The position numbers and the translations under genes were made by a program. A stretch of 63,031 nt of DNA from Salipiger abyssi (GTDB taxonomy: Bacteria; Pseudomonadota; Alphaproteobacteria; Rhodobacterales; Rhodobacteraceae). The notes below the pieces were generated by a model, which saw only the letters and a list, made by a program, of their open reading frames with translations, made no database searches and was not told where the DNA came from. The stretch covers positions 1 to 63,031 of the forward strand of contig NZ_JAEKIS010000022.1 of the NCBI RefSeq assembly GCF_017311415.1, given 5' to 3'. Shown piece after piece: positions 24,443 through 35,700 of the stretch. Numbering within the stretch: position 1 is the first letter of the stretch; the number at the start of each line of letters is the position of its first letter.

Positions 24443-26785
24443 ATGCGAACGTATTCCGTCGTTTTCCCTGTTTTTCGCTCACTTTCCTGCGCCACGGTAT
24501 CTGCCGTTGCGCTGATCGCCGGGTCCGGTTTGGCGCTGGCGCAGGACATCGCCCAGCCGCCGCAACGTGCCGCGATGACGCGCACCGCCATGCCGCAGGG
24601 CCTGGCTCCGGAGGCGCTGCCGCAGGTCCGCTCCGACGACAGCGCCGCCGCGCTGGAAGAGACCGATACATGCGCCGGGGCCGATGTTTGCTACGATCTG
24701 GCGCTGCGCTACGTCGATGGCGAGATGCGCAATCCGGCCTTCCCCGCCGACGATCCGCGCGGCACCGACAAGGTGCGGCTGCGCGCCTATGCTGGGCTGG
24801 TACTGGATGAAGACGCGACCCCGGTGTCGCAGGACAATGCCTATGTCGCGCCAGTGGTCGAAATCGCGCCGGGCGACACGTTTCGTCTGACCTTCGAGAA
24901 CGAATTGCCGCGCCCGCAGGACATGGTGCTGCCCGGCGAGGATGCCAATGGCAATCCGCTGCGCTGCACAGGCGAGCCCGAGGATCACAACGAGCCGCAT
25001 TGCAGCAATTTCAACTTGACCAACATGCACACGCATGGGCTTTGGGTCAGCCCGCAGGGCAACAGCGACAATGTGCTGCTGACGGTGAATCCGGGCATCA
25101 CCTTCACCTATGAATACAACATTCCCAGCGATCACCCGGCGGGCACCTTCTGGTATCACGCGCACCGCCACGGTTCGACCGCGCCGCAGGTGTCCAGCGG
25201 CATGGCCGGTATCCTGCTCATTCGCGGCAATCGTCAGCCGCAGCTCGGCGCCAATGGCTGGGCGTCGCCCGGCGATCTCGACGTGATCCTGCCGCGCCCG
25301 GGCGTCGGTGGGTCTTATGATGTGAGTTTTCCCGAACGTACCATGCTGTTCCAGCAGATCGCCTATGCCTGCCGCTGGACCCGCGAGGAGGTGAATGCAC
25401 TGGCCGATGGCGGCACGCCGCCCGACGACCTGCCCACCGTGGGCGAGATCAAGTCGGATGCGAATGGCTGGTATTGCGACGAGGGCGATGTCGGCATGCT
25501 TGAGCCCGGTCCGGCCAACGCCTTCGACCAGGTGGGTTTTGGAAGCTGGCCGCGCTCGGGCCGTCACACCGCGATCAACGGCGCAATCCAGAAGGAACAT
25601 CCCGGCGCCGTGGCGGGCCAGGTGGAGCGCTGGCGGCTGATTCATGGTGGCGTGCGCGAGACCATCGGGCTTGAGATCCGCAAGGTCGAGGGCGGCGGTG
25701 ACGCGCTGCGCGCCCGGCTGGCCGAAGGCGCCAGCGGCAACAGCCGCGCCGCCATCGCCGAGACGGTGGAGGAGTTCTGTTCCGGCGAACCGCTGGACCT
25801 GGTGCGTGTCGCCACCGACGGGCTCGCGCGGCCCGATATCCTGACCAGCAAGGAGCTGCTGTTGCAGCCCGCCTATCGCGAGGATGTGCTGGTGAATTTC
25901 CCTTCCGAGGGCACCTATTGCATCGTCGACGCCGCCACCGCCTCGGATGCGGATATCAATCTCAACGACAACGACACCGCGCTGCTGGGCTTTCTCGAAG
26001 TCGCCCCCGCTGAGGGGTCCATCGAGGGCGATGGCGGGGCCGATCATGTGATGGCGATGCTCGAACGGTCGATCGGAGAGACGATCACCGACGAAGCGGC
26101 GCGGGATTTCGTGCTGGAAGATCTGGCCGAGGGCCGGCTCGACGCCTTCGTGAAGCATCGCGACATCGCGCCGCATGAGGTCTCGGGTCAGCAGACCGTG
26201 GGGTTCAACATTCAGGGCACGCCGCCGGCCTTCCAGTTCGTCATCGGCGAGATCGCCCCCACCCATGTCAGCAACGGCGCGCCCTTCGCGCTGGTCGACG
26301 AGGCGGCTTATGAGGCGGCGCGGCTCGACCGGGTGCTGCCGCTCGGCGGGGTCGAGGAATGGACGCTGACCTCTTTCGGCGGCGGCGGCCACCCGTTCCA
26401 CATCCATGTGAACCCGTTCCAGATCGTCGAGGTGCTGAAATATCAGCCCGATGCGGGCTGTGCGACCGGGGCCGAGGGCGCGCGGGGCTGCGATATCGAC
26501 CCCAACGATCCGGCGACCTATGTCGATGTCAGCGGTGCGGACAGTTACGAGCCGCAGTATGCGGGGCTCAAGAACACCTGGAAGGACACGCTCTTTATCC
26601 TGCCCGGCCATCTGGTGAAACTGCGGACCCGCTATGAGCGCTATATCGGCGATTTCGTCCTGCACTGTCACATTCTCGATCACGAGGATGAGGGCATGAT
26701 GCAGAATATCCGCATCGCCATTCCCGACGGCAAGGGCGGGTTCGACCGGCCGATGACCGAGCACGGCAGCCACGAAGGTGGCTGA
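24443..26785 (+). CDS. Exported multicopper oxidase, large
   Basis: 780 residues from the ATG at 24443; a TTG at 24425 would add six. Signal peptide near residues 1-33 ('AVALIAGSGLALAQ'). All four copper-ligand motifs are intact: 'NMHTHGLWV' near 194-200, 'WYHAHRHGS' near 237-245, 'HPFHIHVNP' near 650-658 and 'LHCHILDHEDEGMM' near 740-753, giving the T1 site and the trinuclear cluster. Three-domain laccases are about 450-600 residues; here some 400 residues separate the second and third motif, so the middle domain is enlarged. Four-electron oxidation of a metal ion or phenolic compound in the periplasm is expected. The next gene overlaps its end by 8 bp. Confidence 0.88.
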   Translation: MRTYSVVFPVFRSLSCATVSAVALIAGSGLALAQDIAQPPQRAAMTRTAMPQGLAPEALPQVRSDDSAAALEETDTCAGADVCYDLALRYVDGEMRNPAFPADDPRGTDKVRLRAYAGLVLDEDATPVSQDNAYVAPVVEIAPGDTFRLTFENELPRPQDMVLPGEDANGNPLRCTGEPEDHNEPHCSNFNLTNMHTHGLWVSPQGNSDNVLLTVNPGITFTYEYNIPSDHPAGTFWYHAHRHGSTAPQVSSGMAGILLIRGNRQPQLGANGWASPGDLDVILPRPGVGGSYDVSFPERTMLFQQIAYACRWTREEVNALADGGTPPDDLPTVGEIKSDANGWYCDEGDVGMLEPGPANAFDQVGFGSWPRSGRHTAINGAIQKEHPGAVAGQVERWRLIHGGVRETIGLEIRKVEGGGDALRARLAEGASGNSRAAIAETVEEFCSGEPLDLVRVATDGLARPDILTSKELLLQPAYREDVLVNFPSEGTYCIVDAATASDADINLNDNDTALLGFLEVAPAEGSIEGDGGADHVMAMLERSIGETITDEAARDFVLEDLAEGRLDAFVKHRDIAPHEVSGQQTVGFNIQGTPPAFQFVIGEIAPTHVSNGAPFALVDEAAYEAARLDRVLPLGGVEEWTLTSFGGGGHPFHIHVNPFQIVEVLKYQPDAGCATGAEGARGCDIDPNDPATYVDVSGADSYEPQYAGLKNTWKDTLFILPGHLVKLRTRYERYIGDFVLHCHILDHEDEGMMQNIRIAIPDGKGGFDRPMTEHGSHEGG

Positions 26786-28715
26786 TCGCGAGCGGACGGC
26801 CCTCCCCGCCGCGCTTGTCGAGGATGGGGAGGCGGTCTGGATCCGGGTGCCGCGCGCCTTGCTGGGCGCGGCACCCGACAGTGTTTCGGGCTCCGCGGTG
26901 GCGGCCGAGGCGGCTCCCGCCGCGGAGCCCGGGCGCTATCTCGGCCATGACGGCGACAAGGCGCGGCTTGAGCTGCGGATCACGCCCGAGGCGATCAGCG
27001 GCGACATCTTTCGCGGCACTGCCGGGGAGGAACGTTGGCTCGCGTCCTTCCGGACGGAGACCGGCGTGGTGCTGGACGGCACCGGTTTCGCGGTCACCGC
27101 ACTTGGCCATAGCGGCGCGCAGTCGGAGGGGCGGCTTGCGTTGGAACCGGCGGGCACCGCGCTCGATCTGGGTCTCACGCTGCACGCGCCGCTGGAGGGG
27201 CTGCCGCTCAACACCCCGATCCGGGCGCAGATGCAACGTCACGGCCCGCTTCTGCGTCGTATCCAGCTGGAGCTGGAGACAGAAACCGGGGTCGCTCCGG
27301 CCAGGCCCGTCGACCGTGACGGCGTTGCGCTGCATCTGATCGAAACGCTGGCGCGTGCCGGGATCGCGCTGGAGGAGGGGGGTGCGGCGGACAGCCTGCC
27401 GCAGGCGCCGCAGGATGGCTGGAGCGAAAAGCAGCTGCACACGCTGATGGCGGAATTCGCTCAGACGGACCTATCCAATCCCAATCTCAGCCTGCGGCTG
27501 CTCTGGCTTTCGCGCAGCAACCGCAGCGGTCTGCTCGGTGTGATGTTCGACGATGACGAAGTGTTGCCCCGACAGGGCTGCGCCGTCTTTGCCGACGAGA
27601 TCCGCGCACGGACTCCGGTGGCACTGCGCGACCGCAAGCTGTTGCAGATCGCCATTCACGAGATTGGCCACGCACTCAACCTCGCGCATCGTTTCGAGGC
27701 CGAGGTCGGGCAGGCACGCAGCCTCTCCTTCATGAATTATGACTGGAAATATCGCGGCGGCGGGCGGGCGCAGGAATTCTGGGATCTGTTCGACTTCGCT
27801 TTCGACGCGGACGAGCTCGGCTTTCTGCATCACGGGCCCTGGCGCGCGCTGGTGCCCGGCGGCGACAAGTTTCTATCGGCGCCCTATTGGCGCGAGGGCT
27901 CTTACGGCTATCCCGAGCTGCCGGCGGACGCGGGCAGCGGTCTGGCGCTTGAGCTCTTGCCGCCGCTTGCCGGGCCGGTCTTTCATTTCGCCCAGCCGGT
28001 AATCCTCGGCCTGCGGTTGCGCAACGGCACGCAAGAGGCGGTGACGCTGCCCTCGGATGCGCTCGATCCGAAATCCGGCGGGCTGCGCATCGCCATCACC
28101 CGTGAAGGCGCGGGCACGGCCGAAGCGGTGGAGTTCCACCCGATCACCCATCGCTGCGTCGACGAGGGGCAGGCGGAGACGGTGACACTGGCGCCCGGCG
28201 GGGAGCTGGAGGGCAATGTGAACCTGACCTACGGTGTCGGCGGCTTCGCCTTCGCCGAGCCGGGCAATTACCGGGTCGATGCGACGCTGCTCGCGGGCGG
28301 GGCGGTGCCCTGCCGCACGCTGCCGCTGCGCCTGCGCATGTCGATGCCGCAGACCCGGCGCGAGGAGAACATGGCGCTCGACCTGCTCGATACCAAGACC
28401 GGGCGCTGTCTGGCGCTCGGTGGCTCCGGGATCTATGCGGATGTGGCGGAGCGGCTGTTCGAGCTCGCGCAGGGGCTCCGGGCGAAAAGCGGTCTGGCAC
28501 GCGATCCCGTCGCAGTGAATATCTTCCGGTCGCTGGGCTTTCACTTCCGCCGCAGCTATCCGCAGCTGCATGATGGCAGGCTGGTGATGGGGCAGAGCGA
28601 TGCCGAGACCGCCGCGCGCTGCAATGCCGCGCTCGACCGGACGGCGCTGCGGGCCTTCGATCCGGTCACCGCGCGCGAGACGACCGCCTATCTGGCACGG
28701 GTTTCGGAAAGCTGA
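26778..28715 (+). CDS. Metzincin-like zinc protease-type protein, unknown function
   Basis: 645 residues from GTG at 26778, overlapping the multicopper oxidase by 8 bp, with GAAGG just before. The only clear motif is 'IAIHEIGHALNLAHRFE' near 292-307, an HExxHxxN/GxxH zinc site, followed by 'SLSFMNYDWKY' near 316-326, a Met-turn: together the metzincin hallmark. The flanks (1-240 and 380-645) show no family I recognise; 'VFHFAQPVILGLRLRNGTQE' and the following stretch look like a beta-sandwich domain. No signal peptide or membrane segment is visible although its partner is exported. It may mature or modify the oxidase, or be non-enzymatic. Next downstream gene is far away, so it ends the unit. 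Confidence 0.65.
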   Translation: MADRERTALPAALVEDGEAVWIRVPRALLGAAPDSVSGSAVAAEAAPAAEPGRYLGHDGDKARLELRITPEAISGDIFRGTAGEERWLASFRTETGVVLDGTGFAVTALGHSGAQSEGRLALEPAGTALDLGLTLHAPLEGLPLNTPIRAQMQRHGPLLRRIQLELETETGVAPARPVDRDGVALHLIETLARAGIALEEGGAADSLPQAPQDGWSEKQLHTLMAEFAQTDLSNPNLSLRLLWLSRSNRSGLLGVMFDDDEVLPRQGCAVFADEIRARTPVALRDRKLLQIAIHEIGHALNLAHRFEAEVGQARSLSFMNYDWKYRGGGRAQEFWDLFDFAFDADELGFLHHGPWRALVPGGDKFLSAPYWREGSYGYPELPADAGSGLALELLPPLAGPVFHFAQPVILGLRLRNGTQEAVTLPSDALDPKSGGLRIAITREGAGTAEAVEFHPITHRCVDEGQAETVTLAPGGELEGNVNLTYGVGGFAFAEPGNYRVDATLLAGGAVPCRTLPLRLRMSMPQTRREENMALDLLDTKTGRCLALGGSGIYADVAERLFELAQGLRAKSGLARDPVAVNIFRSLGFHFRRSYPQLHDGRLVMGQSDAETAARCNAALDRTALRAFDPVTARETTAYLARVSES

Positions 28716-29012
28716 GCGCGGCACCCGTGCGGGATGGGCCGGCCTTTCGACATGCTTGGGCGCGTCGTCGTCGATTCGCGCGGTTTCGGCGCCCTGCGCC
28801 TCAAGTGAGACACATACCCTAAGACCTTCGTATTAAAGTCAGATTGTTGGATGCTGCGACGCGGCGACGAATTTTCTGGACTTTTGATGGGTCGAAATGT
28901 GACGTTACGCCGCAACAGTGACAGGAAATCAGAGGTCGACCCGCCCGGAGGAGGGCTTGGCGAGTCGACCGCCAGGCAGATGGCGAACGGGAGGATGCCA
29001 TCCTGTCTCGAT

Positions 29013-29047
29013 CCGGTCGCCTCCGTGGGAGGACGTGAGGCGACCGG
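29013..29047. repeat. 11-bp inverted repeat in the non-coding stretch
   Basis: Perfect arms CCGGTCGCCTC and GAGGCGACCGG around a 13-nt loop. No T-run. Could be a hairpin of a short RNA or a protein site; nothing decides. Confidence 0.5.
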
Positions 29048-29301
29048 GCACCTTACTGTCACGATAGGGGATTTCCTTGGAGATGGCACATAATATTGGG
29101 TGATGCCTCGGCATCTGGCCCAGCTATTGCGGCCATCGCTCATCTTTTCAGCTTTTTGACAGGCGGCTGCTCAGCACCGCATCCCGATCTTACCGAGCGC
29201 TTAAACCGCCCGTTTCGCCGGCTCGGTGGGCTTTGGCGACTCAGAAGCGCTCTGTCAGGAGTACTTGTTGTCTGTCGGAGGGAGAAGGGGTGCGGCGACC
29301 C

Positions 29302-29358
29302 TCAGGGAGGAGGAGAGAGGGCCGCCGCGAATTCCCGGGGTTCAGGGAGGAGGAGAGA
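29302..29358 (+). repeat. Purine-rich 17-bp direct repeat
   Basis: Two copies of TCAGGGAGGAGGAGAGA with a 40-bp period. Each contains ribosome-binding-like GGAGGAG, yet no start codon with a credible frame follows at the right distance. Confidence 0.6.
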
Positions 29359-29480
29359 ACCCCAAGAAACTTTCCGATGCCTCGCGGCGTCGTGGGACTT
29401 ATTTGCGACATGCTGCGCCGCGGAACAAGCGCCTCTTGTGCAACTGCGCTTTGATCTCAGTGCATAGCATGTCGTGTTGT

Positions 29481-30473
<993 letters not shown>

Positions 30474-30498
30474 GATGTTTCCTCCCGTGTTGAGTGGG

Positions 30499-31245
30499 TC
30501 AGGGGCGGGATGTCTTGGCATCCCGTGCCGCAAGCGCGGCGGTGTAGCTGGCCATCAGATGGTCCAGCAGGCGGTCGAGCGCGGCGCGGGCGGCGGCGGG
30601 GTCGCGGGCCTCCACCGCTTCGAGCAGCCGGCGCTGATGCGCGGTGGTCTCACTGCGGATGCGGTCGCGCACGACGATCATGTTCAGCAGGGGAATGAAG
30701 GATTCGATCACCGTGGCCATCATCAGCCGCAGCGGTCCGTTGCCGGCGGCATCGACGAGCGCGCGGTGAAAGCCCACGTCCGCGGCACAGAATTCGGTGT
30801 CGGGCAGGCTGCGGTCCTCCTGCCGGGTCAGCTCGGCGCGCATCCGGTCGAGATCGGCCTCGCTGCGTGCGGCGCAGGCGAGATCCAGGCAAAGCGCCTC
30901 GGTCTCGCGCCGGGCGGCGATCAGCTCTTCGATGTCGAAGGCGCCCATGCCGACCATGAGCATCGCGGATCCCGCCTGCTGTTCGATCAGCTCGCCCAGT
31001 TCCGGGCGCTTGACGAAATTTCCGCCGCTGGGACCGCGCCGGGAATGCACGAGGTTGAGGGCTGCCAGCCGCTTGAGCGCCTCGCGCACGGTGGGGCGGG
31101 AGACGCCGAAGCGAGTGGCCAGCTCTTCCTCGCCGGGCAGGCGTTCATCGGCCTTGAGACGCCCGTCGAGAATGGCGGCGTGGATCTCGTCCGCCACCTG
31201 ACGGGCCAGCCCTGCTGTCACCACCTGCCCGAATTTCACGCTCAT
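30499..31245 (-). CDS. FadR-family (GntR, FCD domain) transcriptional regulator
   Basis: 248 residues from the ATG at 31245. Winged helix: 'QVADEIHAAILDGRLKADER', 'LPGEEELATRFGVSRPTVRE', 'ALKRLAALNLVHSRRGPSGG'. The C-terminal FCD domain is all helical, with metal-type residues in 'ADVGFHRALVDAAG' and 'TAHQRRLLEAVEARD'. Divergent from the hydroxyacid dehydrogenase / ferredoxin oxidoreductase pair and ahead of acuI, so it likely controls both directions in response to a carboxylate or acyl-CoA. An in-frame codon further upstream exists but lacks a ribosome site. Confidence 0.87.
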   Translation of the reverse strand: MSVKFGQVVTAGLARQVADEIHAAILDGRLKADERLPGEEELATRFGVSRPTVREALKRLAALNLVHSRRGPSGGNFVKRPELGELIEQQAGSAMLMVGMGAFDIEELIAARRETEALCLDLACAARSEADLDRMRAELTRQEDRSLPDTEFCAADVGFHRALVDAAGNGPLRLMMATVIESFIPLLNMIVVRDRIRSETTAHQRRLLEAVEARDPAAARAALDRLLDHLMASYTAALAARDAKTSRP

Positions 31246-31381
31246 CCCATCCGCCCGGTCCTGGAAAAAGAATAATAGGTTTGACAAATATGGATATGAT
31301 CGCATCAGTAGGGTCCATGTCCATAGAAAACTGTATGCCGGGCGTGTTCCTGCCGCCCGCCGGCTTTCCGGAACTCTGAAT
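31246..31381. promoter_or_regulatory. Divergent promoter region, FadR-type regulator / D-2-hydroxyacid dehydrogenase
   Basis: 136 bp, AT-rich. TTGACA at 31281-31286 is a good -35 for the plus strand; 17 bp on, ATCAGT at 31304-31309 is only a weak -10. TGAT-CGC-ATCA at 31298-31308 overlaps that -10 and could be an operator half-pair. Confidence 0.4.
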
Positions 31382-32767
31382 ATGACGCCCGTTCCCGCGC
31401 ATGAGGCGCTGTTTGCCGAGCTTGCCGATCTGCCCGCCGCAGCGCTGTTGACGGGCGCGGCGGCAGGCGCGGCCTATGCCGCCGATGCCACCGGCAATCT
31501 GATGCAACCGCCGCTCGCCGTGCTGCGACCCGCCGATACTGCCGAGCTGTCGCGGATGCTGGCTGCCTGTCACCGGCTGCGCCTGCCGGTCGTCGTGCAA
31601 GGCGGCCGCACCGGCCTGTCGAACGGTGCCACCCCGCGCCGCGGCGAAGTGGCGCTCTGCCTCGACCGGATGACGGCCTTGGCGCCGGTCGATCCGGTCT
31701 CGGCGACGGTGGTGGCGGAGGCCGGGGTGAGTTTGCAGCGCGTGCAGGAGGCGGCGGAGGCGGCGGGGTTCGGCTTTGGCGTCGATATCGGCGCGCGCGG
31801 CAGTGCCACGGTGGGCGGGCTTTGCGCCACCAATGCCGGCGGGCTGAACGTGATCCGCAACGGCATGACCCGGGCGCATGTGGTCTCGCTCGAAGTGGTG
31901 CTGGCGGACGGCCGGGTGCTGGGCCATGTCAGGCCGCTGGCCAAGGACAATTCCGGATTTGATCTCAAGCAGTTGTTCATCGGCTCCGAAGGCGTTCTCG
32001 GCATCATCTCACGGGTCTGTCTGGCGCTGCGCCCGCCGGTGGGGCCGCTGGTCACCCTGTTCGGAGCGGCGCCGGGGATCGACACGGCGGGTGCGCTGCT
32101 GGCGCGGCTCCGGCGCGACGCGGGCGGGCCGGTCACCGCTTTCGAGGTCATCGACGAGGCTATGTTTCAGCGCATCCTGGCTCTGGGGCACCGCCCGCCG
32201 GTCGCGCCCGAGGGCATCCAGATCCTTGCCGAGATCGAGACCGCCGACCGCGATCATGTGCAGGAGTTGTTGATGCGGGCGGTGGAGGCGGGCGAGCTGA
32301 GCGATGTGGTGCTGGCCGCCTCCGGCGCGCAGCGTCAGGCGCTCTGGGCACTGCGCGAAGGCTGCGCCGAGGCGGTTGCCGCAATGGCGGCGCCGGTGGG
32401 GTTCGATATCGGTCTGCCGGTGGCGGCGATGCCGGACTTTCTGACCGAGACCCGGGCCCGGCTTGCCGCCGCGCTGCCAAATGCCGGGATCGCCGTGTTC
32501 GGCCATCTCGGCGATGGGAACCTGCACTATATCGTCGATACCGATGCGCCCGGCGAGGCCGCGCGCATTGTACTGGGCGCGGTCGCGGCGGCGGGCGGGA
32601 CGATTTCCGCCGAGCACGGGCTGGGCCGGGAAAAGGCCGGCTATCTGCCGCTGGTGCGCAGCGCCGACGAAATCGCCGTGATGCGCGCCATGAAAGACGC
32701 GCTGGACCCGGCGCATATTCTCAATCCGGGGCGTGTGCTGCCGCCCCCGACCCCTCTCAACGATTGA
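31382..32767 (+). CDS. FAD-linked D-2-hydroxyacid dehydrogenase (GlcD/D2HGDH-like)
   Basis: 461 residues. FAD-binding PCMH domain: 'VVVQGGRTGLSNGATP' near 71-86 and 'VGGLCATNAGGLNVIRNG' near 142-159. C-terminal FAD-oxidase domain with 'FGHLGDGNLHYIV' and 'SAEHGLGREKAGYLP', which hold the metal-binding His and the catalytic region. It oxidises a D-2-hydroxyacid such as 2-hydroxyglutarate or lactate to the 2-oxoacid. The following gene encodes a 2-oxoacid:ferredoxin oxidoreductase, so the oxoacid may be passed on. Divergent from the FadR-type regulator. Confidence 0.83.
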   Translation: MTPVPAHEALFAELADLPAAALLTGAAAGAAYAADATGNLMQPPLAVLRPADTAELSRMLAACHRLRLPVVVQGGRTGLSNGATPRRGEVALCLDRMTALAPVDPVSATVVAEAGVSLQRVQEAAEAAGFGFGVDIGARGSATVGGLCATNAGGLNVIRNGMTRAHVVSLEVVLADGRVLGHVRPLAKDNSGFDLKQLFIGSEGVLGIISRVCLALRPPVGPLVTLFGAAPGIDTAGALLARLRRDAGGPVTAFEVIDEAMFQRILALGHRPPVAPEGIQILAEIETADRDHVQELLMRAVEAGELSDVVLAASGAQRQALWALREGCAEAVAAMAAPVGFDIGLPVAAMPDFLTETRARLAAALPNAGIAVFGHLGDGNLHYIVDTDAPGEAARIVLGAVAAAGGTISAEHGLGREKAGYLPLVRSADEIAVMRAMKDALDPAHILNPGRVLPPPTPLND

Positions 32768-32777
32768 AGCCGAACCG

Positions 32778-35700
32778 ATGAGCCGAGCCGATACACTCTC
32801 GCCCGACATGGCCCAGACCGCCTTTCTTTCCGGCACTCAGGCGTTGGCGAAACTGCCCGTGTTGATGCGCCGGCGCGATGCCGCTGCCGGACGCAACACC
32901 GCCGGATACGTTACCGGCTACCGCGGCTCGCCGCTGGCGCAGTTCGACCGCGAGATGGAGCGCTCGCGCGCGGCGCTCAGGGACAGCCATGTGCATTTCC
33001 ACCCGGCGCTGAACGAGGATCTGGCGGTGACGGCGGTTTCCGGCAGCCAGCAGACCGGGCTGTTCGAGGGCGCACGCTATGACGGGGTCTTTGCCATGTG
33101 GTACGGCAAGGGTCCGGGCGTGGACCGCAGCCTCGATGCGCTGCGCCACGCCAATGCCGAGGGCTCCGATCCGCGCGGCGGTGTGCTGGTGTTGATGGGA
33201 GACGATCACGGAGCGGTCAGTTCGACCATGCCGCATCAGACCGAACATGACATGATCGCGGCGCAGATCCCGGTGCTGGCGCCGGCGGGCGTGCAGGATT
33301 ATCTGCGCTTCGGGCTGCTCGGATGGGAGATGTCGCGCGCTTCCGGGGCCTGGATCGGGTTCAAATGCCAGACCGAGGTGGTCGAGAGCAGCGCCACGGT
33401 GGAGCTGACCGGGCTCGACGCGCCCGCCATTCTGCCCGATGGCGCGGGAGAGCACGGGTTGCGCTGGCCCGACGGTCCGTTCCCGAAAGAGGCGCGGCTC
33501 GAGAAGAAGCTGGCGCTGGCGCAGGCCTTTGCCCGGCTGAACGGGCTCGACCGCGCCTATGGCACGGGCCGGGCACGGCTGGGCATCGTCGCCGCCGGAA
33601 AAAGCTGGCTGGACCTGCGCGCGGCGCTCGCCCGCATCGGGCTGACCGAGGAGAGCGCGGCGGTGCATGGTATCCGCCTGCTCAAGCTGGGCCTGACCTG
33701 GCCGGTCGATCCGGTGGGGCTGCGCGAGTTCGCGGGCGCGGTCGACGAGCTGATTGTCGTCGAGGAAAAACGACCGGTAATCGAGGATCAGGTGAAGAGT
33801 CTGCTCTTCAATATGTCCGGCCGCCCGCCCGTTTCCGGTAAGACGGACCCTGAAGGCGCGCCGCTGATGTCTGCGCTTGGCGAGCTTGGCCCGCAGGACG
33901 TGCTCGAGGCGCTGCTGGCCCGGATGCCCGAAGACATGCGCGCCGCCCTGCCGCAGATGCCGCGCCCGGATGCGTCCGCTTCGGGCGAGGCGCCGGCCCC
34001 TGCGCTCAGCCGGGACCCGTATTTCTGTTCGGGCTGCCCGCATTCGCTTTCGACCCGGTTGCCGGAGGGCAGCCGTGCCACCACCGGCATCGGCTGCCAC
34101 ATGATGGTGCTCGGCGTCGAGGGCCGCAACACCGCGACCTTTACCCAGATGGGGGCAGAGGGGGTGAGCTGGCTGGGAATCGCGCCCTTCTCCGACGAGC
34201 GGCATATCTTCGCCAATATGGGTGACGGCACCTATTTCCATTCCGGATACCTCGCGATCCGCGCCGCCATCGCGGCGCAGGTCAACATCACCTACAAGAT
34301 CCTGTTCAACGACGCGGTGGCGATGACCGGCGGCCAGCCGCATGACGGCGAACTGACCGTGCCGAAGATCTGCGCGCAGGTTCTGGCCGAGGGCGCCCGT
34401 GAGGTCGCCGTTGTTGCCGAAGAGCCCGAGCGGCTGCGTGGCCAGCTTCCCGCAGATGTGCGGATCTGGCACCGCGACGAGATGGACGCGGTGCAGCGGC
34501 ATCTGCGCGAGGTCGAGGGGGCGACGGTGCTGGTCTACGATCAGGTCTGCGCCGCCGAGAAACGCCGCCGCCGCAAGACCGGCGATTTCCCCAAGATCTC
34601 CGAGCGCGTGTTCATCAACGATTTGGTTTGCGAGGGCTGCGGCGACTGTTCGGCGCAGTCGGGCTGTATCTCGATCGAGCCGGAAGAAACCGCCTTTGGC
34701 CGCAAGCGCCGCATCAACCAGTCGAGCTGCAATGGCGACACCAGTTGTCTCAAGGGCTTCTGTCCGAGTTTTGTCACCATCGAGGGCGGACGCCCGAAGC
34801 AGCCGGCGCCGGTGCGCGCCGAAGCCGACGTTGCGCCCCCGCCCGAGCCCGACCTGCCGCGCATCGACGGCGTCTATAACCTGCTGCTCGCCGGGATCGG
34901 CGGCACCGGCGTGCTGACGGTCAGCCAGGTGCTGGCGCGGGCGGCGCATCTCGACGGGCTGGCGGTACAGTCGCTCGACCAGACCGGACTCGCGCAAAAG
35001 AACGGCGCCGTTGTCGGGCATCTGCGGCTGGCGACACGCGCGGGCGATCTCACCGCCGCGCGGGTTGGGCAGGGCGAGGCGGATCTGGTGCTGGCCTTCG
35101 ACATGCTGGTGGCACGCTCGGCCAAGGTGCGGCCCTCGGTTGGTAATGGCCGCACGCGGATCGTGGTCGACGACCGGCTGGCGCCCAATGCCAGCTTTGT
35201 ACAGAACACCGCTATGTCCTTCCGCAAATCCGCCGGGCTCAGGGCGCTGGCGGGCATGGTGGGCGAGGGGCATTGCCTGACCGTACCGGGCAGCGATCTG
35301 GCTCTGGCCACGATGGGCGACGCCATCGCCACCAATCTGGTGATCCTCGGCTTTGCCTGGCAATCGGGTCTTGTGCCCATCGGCGGTGCCGCGCTGCGCG
35401 AAGCGATCTCGGGCGCGCGGGGTGGCGAGGCCAATCTCGCCGCCTTCGATTGGGGCCGACGGGCGGCGGTCGAGCCCGATTTGCTCGCGCGGCTGGGCGG
35501 CGCGCCCGCGCCGGACGCGCCGGAGGAGGAGACGCTCGAGCAGATGATCGCGCGCCGGGCGGATTTCCTGACCGGCTATCAGAGCGCCCGCTATGCGCGC
35601 CGCTACTGCGAGCTGGTCGAGGCCGCGCGCCGGGCCGAGGCGCCGCTGGTGCGCGAGGAGTTCACCCGCGCGGTGGCGCAGAGCGCTTTTCGGCTGATGG

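Larger units (their letters stand above)
28716..29480. other. 765 bp without a convincing gene
   Basis: Lower in GC than its surroundings. No open frame here has a family motif or codon use like the neighbours. It holds a perfect 11-bp inverted repeat, CCGGTCGCCTC at 29013-29023 with GAGGCGACCGG at 29037-29047, and a 17-bp purine-rich direct repeat, TCAGGGAGGAGGAGAGA, at 29302-29318 and 29342-29358. It may be the remains of a lost gene or a regulatory region. Confidence 0.5.

Noticed and set aside
24479-26773. Open frame of 764 codons antisense to the multicopper oxidase
   Set aside because: The copper-site motifs on the plus strand are decisive; the antisense product has no recognisable feature.
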